Of a stretch of DNA of 7,829 nt, positions 1-5,498 are shown piece by piece. The position numbers and the translations under genes are program-made. This stretch comes from Acidobacteriota bacterium. Lineage in GTDB: Bacteria > Acidobacteriota > Terriglobia > Acidiferrales > UBA7541. The notes under the pieces are model-generated. The model saw only the letters and a program-made list of their open reading frames with translations, searched no databases and was not told the origin of the DNA. Location of the stretch: contig QHYF01000032.1 in NCBI GenBank assembly GCA_003224075.1, positions 400 through 8,228 on the forward strand, given 5' to 3'. How positions within the stretch are numbered: the stretch's first letter is position 1; each line of letters starts with the position of its first letter.

Positions 1-2
1 AA

Positions 3-293
3 GTTCAGGGAATAGACGAGGCATATCTGTACGGTTCGTTTGCGCGTAGCCAGCAGGACGCTGCCAGCGATATAGATGTGCTCGTGATTGGTGCCCCTCG
101 CGAGGAGGTCTTAGCGGAGACTGTGCGAAAGCTTGAGCGGCAACTCCGACGCGAAGTTAACTACACGGTTCTAACGCCGAAAGAATTCAAGTCGCGCCGC
201 GCACGAAAAGATGCGTTCCTGGAAAACGTCTGGCACAATAAGCGCGTTTCGCTCATAGGTTCGCGTGAAAAAACTCAAACCGCAAGCCGTTGA
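3..293 (+). CDS. MNT-type nucleotidyltransferase, C-terminal part (5' end outside window)
   Basis: The frame is open from base 3, so the N-terminus lies outside the window and 96 residues are visible. Residues 11-25 read GSFARSQQDAASDID, an exact GS-x10-DxD motif of the DNA polymerase beta-type nucleotidyltransferase fold, in which the two Asp bind metal. The later stretch REVNYTVLTPKEF and the ending VSLIGS resemble, from memory, bacterial proteins in which an ArsR-like helix-turn-helix precedes the MNT domain, so the missing part may hold a DNA-binding domain. The next gene, a HEPN protein, starts inside this one with a 29-base overlap, which is the layout of MNT/HEPN toxin-antitoxin pairs. 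In characterised pairs the MNT protein is the antitoxin and adds AMP to a tyrosine of the HEPN toxin. The family call is firm. The antitoxin role is inferred from the pairing. Confidence 0.85.
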   Translation, partial: VQGIDEAYLYGSFARSQQDAASDIDVLVIGAPREEVLAETVRKLERQLRREVNYTVLTPKEFKSRRARKDAFLENVWHNKRVSLIGSREKTQTASR

Positions 294-678
294 CTGGGCG
301 CAAATTGACCGCTTCCTTGCGAGCGCGGATAAGAAACTCGCCTCCGCCCACAAAATTCTCGCCTTTGATGAGGAAGCCTGTCTTCAACAAGCCTACGAAG
401 CGATGCTCAAGGCTTCCCTCGGGTTCATGTTCAGCTACGGGCTTCGTGCCAGAAGCCAGCCAGGACACCACATCGCAATTATCGAATTCGTTCGGGGACG
501 CGTTGACAAGAAACATGGCGGTTTGCTGACCGTCTTTGATCGTCTTCGGAGGAAGAGAAATTTGGCCCTCTATGACGATACCGGATTTGTTTCTCACCAC
601 GATGCCGAGCAAGCCCTCAAATCCGCCCGCCAGTACTTGGACGTGATTCGCGTTCACATCGCAGGCCGGAAACCTTAG
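265..678 (+). CDS. HEPN domain protein, partner of the MNT gene
   Basis: This 137-residue, helix-rich protein is read from a GTG with AGG five bases upstream, inside the end of the MNT gene, so translation is probably coupled. Residues 10-60 form helices with an Ala/Leu pattern typical of HEPN domains. Residues 93-104 (RLRRKRNLALYD) occupy the place of the HEPN active-site motif. The classical RNase motif is R-x4-6-H, and in HepT toxins it is R-x4-H-x-Y. Here R96 and Y103 are kept but the His position is Ala101, and no His occurs between Arg95 and Tyr103. The protein may therefore be a weak or inactive RNase, or act through other residues. Related HEPN proteins from memory often carry KRN or KRH here, so this may be a subfamily trait. 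Tyr103 is the expected target for AMP addition by the MNT partner. Confidence 0.85.
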   Translation: MKKLKPQAVDWAQIDRFLASADKKLASAHKILAFDEEACLQQAYEAMLKASLGFMFSYGLRARSQPGHHIAIIEFVRGRVDKKHGGLLTVFDRLRRKRNLALYDDTGFVSHHDAEQALKSARQYLDVIRVHIAGRKP

Positions 679-1147
679 CCTTACCTCCAAATCCCACCCC
701 TCCCGCAAACCCTTTCCACCAGCCAACTTGAACCCCACTGTGTCCCGTTTGCCACATCCATTCGAATCACTAAATAGTTATTCTTAACATTAGTTACTTT
801 CTGTGGTACCATGTTTTTTGAATCTGACGCTACAACCCGCCGTCCTATCTCCCCAAAGATCTGTTGCCTCTTTGCTTCCCTACTTCTCGCTTTTTAAGCT
901 CTTCTCTTTCACGTATTTGCGCACTCTTCCAAGTTCCGTATCTTGTAAGTCCTTTGCTTGCCACTCTTACGAAAACGGCGGGGGTGCGTACCAACAATTC
1001 CCAATCTGGAACGCACCGAGCCCGTCCAGGGAACGCGGCCCTGCTCCGTTCGGACCCCTGGAACCATGCGGGATGCACAAAACGCAAATGACGATGGCGA
1101 GGTGGCCGAAATCGTCGCGGGGTTTACGTCACGGCACGCTTCCCAAT
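679..1147 (+). other. Long gene-poor interval between HEPN and vapB
   Basis: I see no convincing gene here. The open frames in this stretch (for example 803-1201 plus and 845-1087 minus) are low-complexity, lack ribosome binding sites and resemble no family. Bases about 765-800 are an AT-rich island with TAGTTA repeated at 775-780 and 791-796. A possible promoter lies at TTGCCA (749-754) followed after 16 bases by TAAATA (771-776), but the second hexamer is poor. Bases 850-1100 start pyrimidine-rich and then include a G run at 979-983. Their flavour recalls dispersed non-coding repeats of acidobacterial genomes, from memory only. No tRNA-like or other structured RNA was recognised. Confidence 0.5.
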
Positions 1148-1204
1148 TTGGGCTTGGGAGGTAAGGAGCAGTATGCTAAAGTAAGGAATAGGGAGATTTA
1201 GCAT
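1148..1204 (+). promoter_or_regulatory. Candidate promoter and operator of vapBC with inverted repeat over the start codon
   Basis: ATGCTAAA (1173-1180) and TTTAGCAT (1197-1204) form a perfect 8-bp inverted repeat with a 16-base spacer. The right arm contains the first two bases of the vapB ATG (1203). The Shine-Dalgarno sequence GGGAG (1191-1195) lies in the spacer. A weak promoter, TTGGGC (1148-1153) and TATGCT (1172-1177) with 18 bases between, would place the left arm on the -10 box. GTAAGGA is repeated at 1161-1167 and 1181-1187. AbrB-type antitoxins usually repress their own operons by binding such repeats, so a DNA operator is the simplest reading. An mRNA hairpin hiding the start is an alternative. 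Confidence 0.45.
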
Positions 1205-1442
1205 GAACAAGCTGGCGCGAATTACGAGCAAGGGGCAGGTCACGGTTCCGCACGAGATCCGGCGGGCGCTAGGAGTGGGCGCGGGCGACAAGCTGCTTTT
1301 CGAAAAAGACGGAAGCGAAGTGCGCGTCCGGCCGGTGAGGACCAAGAGCCCGTTTGAAAAATACCGCGGCATCGGGAGCTCCGGGATTGCCCGGGGGAGA
1401 AAGGGCGTGGTGCGCTGGGTGCGTGAGCTGCGCGGGCGATGA
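1203..1442 (+). CDS. vapB: AbrB/SpoVT (swapped-hairpin) family antitoxin of a VapBC pair
   Basis: This 79-residue protein begins with a swapped-hairpin AbrB DNA-binding domain (about residues 3-46), shown by ARITSKGQVTVPHEIRRALG and GDKLLFEKDGSEVRVRPV. The basic tail from residue 48, with FEKYRGIG and ending VRWVRELRGR, is the type of extension that antitoxins of this class use to wrap and block their PIN toxin. The ATG at 1203 is preceded by GGGAG seven bases upstream. The stop overlaps the start of the PIN gene (ATGA, 1439-1442), so the pair is cotranscribed and probably translationally coupled. The protein should neutralise the PIN RNase and, with it, repress the operon through the inverted repeat at its start. 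The family and role are well supported, but the operator assignment is an inference. Confidence 0.92.
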   Translation: MNKLARITSKGQVTVPHEIRRALGVGAGDKLLFEKDGSEVRVRPVRTKSPFEKYRGIGSSGIARGRKGVVRWVRELRGR

Positions 1443-1861
1443 CCACGGCGATTGATACGAACGTCCTGGTAGCGCTGTGGAACGAAGACGAAACGCTGAA
1501 TACGCAGGCGCGTTCGGCGCTGGATGCCGCCCTCGGAAGAGGCAGCCTAGTGATAGCAGCGCCGGTCTTCGCGGAGCTGCTAGCCGCGCCCTCCCGGAAT
1601 GAAGGGTTCCTTGATTCTTTTTGCAGGGAGACAGGGATTTCCATCGACTGGAATCTCGACGAAGCGGTGTGGCGCGCGGCGGGGCGGGCGTTCCGCGCCT
1701 ACGTCGGCCGGCGGAAAGCACAGCGAGGGGCGGGTGCACGGCGGATCCTCGCGGATTTCTTGATCGGGGCGCATGCTTTACAAAATGGGTTTCGGCTGCT
1801 GACGCTCGATGAAGGGCTATATCGCGCGGCATTTCCCCGGCTGGTGATTGTAAGCGTTTGA
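1439..1861 (+). CDS. vapC: PIN domain ribonuclease toxin (VapC type)
   Basis: This 140-residue protein is a complete PIN domain of normal length. The four acidic residues expected to hold Mg2+/Mn2+ are all present: Asp6 in AIDTNVLVALW, Glu46 in APVFAELLAA, Asp106 in ILADFLIGAHA and Asp124 in LLTLDEGLY. Such toxins cut RNA at specific sites, often tRNA or rRNA, when the antitoxin is degraded. The target cannot be read from sequence. The ATG overlaps the vapB stop by four bases (ATGA), and there is no separate ribosome binding site needed for a coupled start. The intact catalytic set suggests a working toxin, unlike the doubtful modules on either side. Confidence 0.93.
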   Translation: MTTAIDTNVLVALWNEDETLNTQARSALDAALGRGSLVIAAPVFAELLAAPSRNEGFLDSFCRETGISIDWNLDEAVWRAAGRAFRAYVGRRKAQRGAGARRILADFLIGAHALQNGFRLLTLDEGLYRAAFPRLVIVSV

Positions 1862-2001
1862 AGGGCGGGGCAAATGACGGCGGCAGGGGCAGAGGTAACA
1901 ACCGCGCGGTAGGACATCTCAATACGCCATCGGGCCGGCTTCTTTTTCCACTTCGGTGGTAGGCGGGCTGGAGTAGGATGCAGAAGTAAGGGAGGATTTT
2001 C

Positions 2002-2211
2002 GTGAGCATAACCAGTGCCTCTCCTAACGCTGCCGATGCGGCCCGGCGAGCGCAACGCGAAAAGTATGCGCGCGAGGCCCTGGCGACGCTGCGCCTGGAA
2101 GATTTAGCTCCCACCAAAGAAGTCCTGGCACTTGCCAACGAGTACATCGAAGGACGTCTAGAAGCGAAGGAACTGACGACGGCCGTTCGGCGGCTGTACG
2201 GCCGACGGTGA
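2002..2211 (+). CDS. Small VbhA-like antitoxin
   Basis: This 69-residue protein is read from a GTG with a strong GGGAGG six bases upstream (1990-1995). The middle, ALATLRLEDLAPTKEVLAL followed by ANEYIEGRLEAKEL, matches my memory of the VbhA antitoxin domain pattern: a helix, then LEGLxPSxEVxAL, then a helix ending in G-x-I/L-x-x-x-EL. VbhA proteins bind Fic toxins and insert an inhibitory helix near the ATP site. The Fic inhibitory motif (S/T)xxxE(G/N) may correspond to the TLRLED stretch, with Asp instead of the last residue, which I cannot confirm. No Fic gene follows. Instead a short frame overlaps its stop and breaks off, so the antitoxin may be orphaned. The gene is probably real given its start signals, and the family call is moderate. 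Confidence 0.7.
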   Translation: MSITSASPNAADAARRAQREKYAREALATLRLEDLAPTKEVLALANEYIEGRLEAKELTTAVRRLYGRR

Positions 2212-2363
2212 ACCAAGAAGACAACATCGAAGACGGTCTACACGTTTATTCTGACACCTCCGTTTTCGACAAGGCGCGGCTGAGCACGGTCTCCCGACCT
2301 GGTCGGGACAAGTTGTATCGTGCCCCTACGGGAAAGAAGCTGAGTCTAGGGCTTTGCGGCTGA
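2208..2363 (+). pseudogene. Possible remnant of the toxin coupled to the VbhA-like antitoxin
   Basis: A GTG at 2208 overlaps the antitoxin stop (GTGA) and opens a frame of 51 codons that ends at a TGA inside the 3' end of the convergent protease gene. Residues 11-21 read LHVYSDTSVFD. This resembles the first strand of PIN toxins (YxDTSVF) and also the start of Fic toxins (YxxTxVL). After about residue 26 the translation becomes nondescript and coincides with a palindrome at 2292-2308. A complete PIN protein needs about 130 residues and a Fic protein about 200, so any toxin is truncated. It may equally be a chance frame. The overlapping start and the N-terminal pattern are the only support. 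Confidence 0.3.
2292..2308. repeat. Near-perfect palindrome between convergent genes
   Basis: TCCCGACC and GGTCGGGA are perfect complementary arms of 8 bases around a single T. As RNA this forms a strong GC-rich stem in either direction. No T-run follows on either strand, so it is not a classical Rho-independent terminator. Its place between the converging plus-strand antitoxin unit and the minus-strand protease gene would nevertheless suit a bidirectional stop. A dispersed palindromic (REP-like) element is an equally good reading. Confidence 0.5.
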
Positions 2364-4025
2364 CGCCGTCTGCGCACCCGCCGCCTGAACCCTGCGGAAG
2401 GCGTCGAAATCCGCCCAGACATGCTGCACGGTCTTCTCGTCGAAAGCCTTGACGGTGGGATCCCCGCCCTTCGAGGAATAGATTTCCAGCTTCACCTGGC
2501 CGCAATCCGGTTTCACGGCGTCCGGGGAATACACGTACACTCCTTTGTAGGTGGAATCATCCATCTTTACGACGCGGTTTTGGACCGACACGGTTACGGG
2601 CACCCTGCCAGGATGGATCGGCAGCACTTCCTTGTCTCCGCAAAACAGCTTCATCGCCTGGAAATCGGTCTTGAATTTGAGTTTTGCAGCCGAATTGAGG
2701 CTGAACGAGCGGCCGAATGCCGATCCGAGGCCTTCCTTGGCCTTCGGCATCACATATATGGCGAATACTGCCGGATGTGCGCCGGCTTCCCCTTCCCACT
2801 CCTTCGGCTCGTCGGAACCGCCGGTGCTCTCGTCCGCGCTTTGTTGTTTCTTGTTGCGCTTCTTATGCTCGCGCTCGGCCTGGAGCCGCCTCTCCTCCTG
2901 CTCCCGGTAATCCAGGGGAGGCGTGGAAAGAGCTATATTGAAATCTCCGGCGGCGAAATAGTAGGGGCGCGAATCGTATTTTTCCGCGCGCAACGCTTCC
3001 TTGAGCCCTAGGATCGGATAAGGAGTGAGAGGCTCGACTGGAAGGAGCGCGCCCGGCGGCGGGGTGCCCGTGGCCCTTGCGCGATTCTGGTCGAGCAGCG
3101 CAAGTGCCTCCTCAATACGCACCGTACCCGACACACCCGGCCCGTCTACCCCACGTGTGCCGAAGGTAGTCAACCCGATGACCTGGCCCGCTCCGTTGAA
3201 CAGGGGCCCGCCTGAGTTTCCCGGGTTAATGTTGATATCCGACATGATGGTGTGCGGCTCGACCTTGCTGACGATGCCGGTGGTGATGATCTTGTCAAGG
3301 CTGAGCGGGCTGCCGATGGTGAACACGCGCTCGCCTTCCTGGACTGGGGTTCTGCCAGCTCCGGCCCGATACAGCGGCGCGGGTGAAGCGTTGGGTAGAG
3401 CGGCAATGTTGACCGACAGCAATGCGACATCCTTCTGAGGATCGGCGGCAATCAGCTTGGCCACAATTTTGTGCGTCCGATCAAACTGCACGGCCAAATA
3501 CTCCGAATTGGCCACAACGTGCTGATTGGTCAGGATAAGCCCCTTCCCGTCCACGAAAAATCCCGTGCCGTGCCCCGATTCGCTCCTCACGGTCACCACG
3601 GTGTTCTTCAGCCGCTTGAACTGTCCGGTGAGGTCATTGGTGGCGACTTTTGCCGACGATGCGGGAGCAGCAGTCTCCTCCACCTTGGCGTTGTCATTGG
3701 TCAGGTCAATGTTCTGCTCGCCGCCGGAAAGCGATACCTGAATATTCCAAGAAAAGCGCTTGCCGCTCAGTTCGGCGGGCTTCGGCGACGAAATCGTGCA
3801 CCGCCCCGGCGGGAGCTGTGCTTCCGCAGTCCCGTCCAGGTTGGTCTTCACCTCCGCGGCCTTGGCCCCGCTCTTGAGCGATACAACAAAGAATGGCACC
3901 GGCTTTTGATTAAGATCTTGGTCCACCAGGATCACCCGGACCCGAACTTTGACCAAAGTGGGGTGTGCCGACGTTGCCCAAGCGGACACGAGTCCCAGCA
4001 AGACCAACGATAGGTAGCGTTTCAT
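2346..4025 (-). CDS. Exported trypsin-like (S1C/HtrA-type) serine protease with extra N- and C-terminal domains
   Basis: The 559-residue protein starts at an ATG with AAAGG six bases upstream and carries a Sec signal peptide (residues 1-20, probable cleavage after ATSA). Residues about 25-110 look like a beta-sandwich of the carboxypeptidase-regulatory type (VRVRVILVDQDL, LDGTAEAQLPPGR). Residues 135-310 are a trypsin-like domain with a full triad: His169 in LTNQHVV, Asp199 in DPQKDVALL and Ser271 in NPGNSGGPLF. No PDZ domain follows, unlike DegP or DegS. Instead there is a charged, probably coiled or disordered linker (about 372-412, EERRLQAEREHKKRNKK) and a C-terminal domain (about 415-540) I do not recognise, with Cys462 and Cys508 as possible disulfide partners. 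It should act outside the cytoplasmic membrane. The substrate is unknown. The gene lies 168 bases after the nucleoside hydrolase gene on the same strand. Confidence 0.88.
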   Translation of the reverse strand: MKRYLSLVLLGLVSAWATSAHPTLVKVRVRVILVDQDLNQKPVPFFVVSLKSGAKAAEVKTNLDGTAEAQLPPGRCTISSPKPAELSGKRFSWNIQVSLSGGEQNIDLTNDNAKVEETAAPASSAKVATNDLTGQFKRLKNTVVTVRSESGHGTGFFVDGKGLILTNQHVVANSEYLAVQFDRTHKIVAKLIAADPQKDVALLSVNIAALPNASPAPLYRAGAGRTPVQEGERVFTIGSPLSLDKIITTGIVSKVEPHTIMSDININPGNSGGPLFNGAGQVIGLTTFGTRGVDGPGVSGTVRIEEALALLDQNRARATGTPPPGALLPVEPLTPYPILGLKEALRAEKYDSRPYYFAAGDFNIALSTPPLDYREQEERRLQAEREHKKRNKKQQSADESTGGSDEPKEWEGEAGAHPAVFAIYVMPKAKEGLGSAFGRSFSLNSAAKLKFKTDFQAMKLFCGDKEVLPIHPGRVPVTVSVQNRVVKMDDSTYKGVYVYSPDAVKPDCGQVKLEIYSSKGGDPTVKAFDEKTVQHVWADFDAFRRVQAAGAQTASAAKP

Positions 4026-4193
4026 AACCTGCCTTTCGACGAAGGAGCGCTGTATACAATGATCGGGCGACTTCCGGCACGGATCAACAACCGCAGATCA
4101 CTGCTATTCCAATGAGTTAATCTGAATCCTTGGTGAAAAATGGGGGAAACGCTGTTTTGTTTAATGCTCTTTTGGGTTTGCCTTCGCCAGTGT

Positions 4194-5174
4194 TCACGGG
4201 GCCGCGAGGCGAGGAAGAAGCAAGCGGAAGAAAGCGTCTGGGGTCGAGTCGAGGCAAACTTGGGCATTGGGAGGATTTGGGGCGTTCGGAGGGCCTGGGT
4301 CGGGGCGGGTAAAACCTTTTTCGTCAACGCGGATGTGCATAGGCCGAACCGGGCAGAGGCCGGGATTCACAAGAAAGGCGATGGTCATGGGGTCGAAGAG
4401 AGTGGGCGTTTCCTGGCCCCACTGGTGATAGAGCAAAGTGAGGACATCGGTGAACGGGTTGCCCTGGCTGAACAGGAAGGCGCGCTTGACCTCGTCCAAC
4501 TTCAATTGCGTGGAGTCCAGCGGCATGACAAAGAGAGGCACTCCCGAGGCAAAGAGTTTCTGAGCGGAAGGAATGTCATTCAAGATATTCCATTCGGGTT
4601 GCGGCCCGAGGGGAGGCGTATAGCCAAGATCGCCGTAGCCGCGCTGGATGGAGCCGCCCATCATGACCACGCGCTTGAGCTTGCGAAACGTGGCCGCGTC
4701 TTTGTCGATAGTGGCCCCAACGTTCATCAAGGGTCCGATGGCGATCAAGGTGACTTCGCCCGGGTAGCGGTGAATCTGTTCCAGGACGAAGGCGACGGCA
4801 TCGGGATGAGATGGCTTCGCATAGTGCCCGCCTTGGGCGTAGCGCCGTTGCGTGAACGTGCCTTTACCCACCGTGGGGGTGCCCGCTGCCACAGGGATGT
4901 CGGGACGGCCAACTTCGGCAAGGAAGCGATCGACAAGCTTGGCGCGGGTCTCGGTGTCACCGAACGTGGTTGTGACCCCGATAATTTGCAGTTCCGGGCT
5001 GCGCAAAGCCAGAGCGAGAGCAAAGGCGTCATCAATGTCGTCGCCGATGTCGGTGTCGATGATTACTTTTTCGGGGACTGCAGGGACTGCGGAAGATTGG
5101 CCGGAGCAGAGGGGCGACGCAATTATGGCAAGAGAAGCCAAGACAGATGCGAGGATGGCTGCAGATTTGGACAT
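4194..5174 (-). CDS. Exported inosine-uridine preferring nucleoside hydrolase family protein
   Basis: This 326-residue protein has a hydrophobic export signal (residues 1-25). The cysteine at 23 is not in a good lipobox. The family hallmark for the Ca2+ site is clear: DTDIGDDIDDA at residues 40-50. Further family blocks are AIGPLMN (145-151), VVMMGG (169-174), EWNILND (194-200) and FDPMTIAF (260-267). The family hydrolyses the N-glycosidic bond of nucleosides to base and ribose, here probably in the periplasm for scavenging. Two positions depart from the classical enzymes. The usual His before the C-terminal Asp-Pro (HDP) is Phe260, and the usual Thr of GPLTN is Met150. Activity or substrate may therefore differ. 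The ATG at 5174 has no good Shine-Dalgarno, so the exact start is less sure than the family. Confidence 0.9.
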   Translation of the reverse strand: MSKSAAILASVLASLAIIASPLCSGQSSAVPAVPEKVIIDTDIGDDIDDAFALALALRSPELQIIGVTTTFGDTETRAKLVDRFLAEVGRPDIPVAAGTPTVGKGTFTQRRYAQGGHYAKPSHPDAVAFVLEQIHRYPGEVTLIAIGPLMNVGATIDKDAATFRKLKRVVMMGGSIQRGYGDLGYTPPLGPQPEWNILNDIPSAQKLFASGVPLFVMPLDSTQLKLDEVKRAFLFSQGNPFTDVLTLLYHQWGQETPTLFDPMTIAFLVNPGLCPVRPMHIRVDEKGFTRPDPGPPNAPNPPNAQVCLDSTPDAFFRLLLPRLAAP

Positions 5175-5250
5175 GCCGCGGGGGATGTTAGCACGGGAGA
5201 TGAAGACGAGCTGGGCAGGATTTCCTCAATCGGAAGCTTTAGCCCACAGG

Positions 5251-5319
5251 AAAAACAGAGAAGGGCCCTTCGAGTCGCTACGCTCGCTCAGGGCAAAATT
5301 CACCTCCGGCGAAATTTTG
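5251..5319 (-). terminator. Hairpins directly after tRNA-Leu, candidate terminator
   Basis: Read on the minus strand, CAAAATT (from 5319) pairs with AATTTTG (ending 5294). Inside that, CGCC pairs with GGTG around a GGA loop, with one bulged T. The stem overlaps two bases of the encoded CCA end. Just downstream GCCCT (5294-5290) can pair with AGGGC (5269-5265), followed by pyrimidines and a five-T run at 5255-5251. The T run lies about ten bases beyond the second stem, so this is a weak match to an intrinsic terminator. It could instead be a dispersed palindromic element beside the tRNA. Confidence 0.4.
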
Positions 5320-5404
5320 GTGCGGTAGAGAGGACTCGAACCTCCACGGTATTGCTACCGCCAGCCCCTCAAGCTGGTGCGTCTGCCAGTTCCGCCACTA
5401 CCGC
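5318..5404 (-). tRNA. tRNA-Leu, anticodon GAG
   Basis: The cloverleaf can be drawn in full on the minus strand. The acceptor arms are GCGGTAG (5404-5398) and CTACCGC (5328-5322). The D-arm is TGGCGGAACTGGCAGACGC, as in other bacterial tRNA-Leu. The anticodon stem is CCAGC/GCTGG with loop TTGAGGG, which gives anticodon GAG (5370-5368) for CUC and CUU codons. A long class II variable arm follows (CGGTA-GCAA-TACCG), as expected for leucine, then a T-loop TTCGAGT. The discriminator is A and CCA is encoded (5320-5318). It lies 149 bases after secG on the same strand with a promoter of its own. Confidence 0.97.
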
Positions 5405-5421
5405 ACGTGGGTTACAAATGC

Positions 5422-5450
5422 ATTTTAGCTTGCAATCTTTTAGCTTGCAA
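5422..5450 (-). promoter_or_regulatory. Sigma-70-type promoter of tRNA-Leu
   Basis: On the minus strand TTGCAA (5450-5445) is followed after exactly 17 bases by TAAAAT (5427-5422), a 4/6 and a 5/6 match to TTGACA and TATAAT. Transcription would start near 5415, about ten bases before the tRNA 5' end at 5404, a normal leader length. The two hexamers belong to two different copies of a 15-bp tandem repeat. Confidence 0.7.
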
Positions 5451-5452
5451 TC
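5423..5452. repeat. Perfect 15-bp tandem duplication upstream of tRNA-Leu
   Basis: TTTTAGCTTGCAATC occurs twice in direct succession (5423-5437 and 5438-5452) with no mismatch. The duplication supplies the promoter spacing: the -35 box comes from the distal copy and the -10 box from the proximal copy. Within one copy the two hexamers are only two bases apart. Confidence 0.95.
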
Positions 5453-5498
5453 ATGGATGCTCGCAAGCTCAGCCGAGTTTACAGTTGACGGTCCACAG

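Noticed and set aside
253..738. A 161-codon minus-strand open frame
   Set aside because: It is antisense to the HEPN gene, which has the coupled start and family pattern. The antisense product has no recognisable domain.
811..897. A possible 28-residue peptide with a hydrophobic C-terminal half
   Set aside because: The ATG has no Shine-Dalgarno and the sequence matches no known small toxin type that I can recall.
803..1201. A 132-codon plus-strand open frame before vapB
   Set aside because: Its start lacks a ribosome binding site, the composition is irregular and it overlaps the vapB promoter and leader. It looks like translated repeat DNA.
1269..2216. A 315-codon minus-strand open frame
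   Set aside because: It runs antisense to vapB, vapC and the VbhA-like gene. Its translation is Arg/Pro/Ser-rich without family features, as expected for a shadow of GC-rich genes.
5318..5404. tRNA-Leu as an attachment site of an integrated element
   Set aside because: I looked for a second copy of the tRNA 3' end within the window and found none. No integrase gene is present either.
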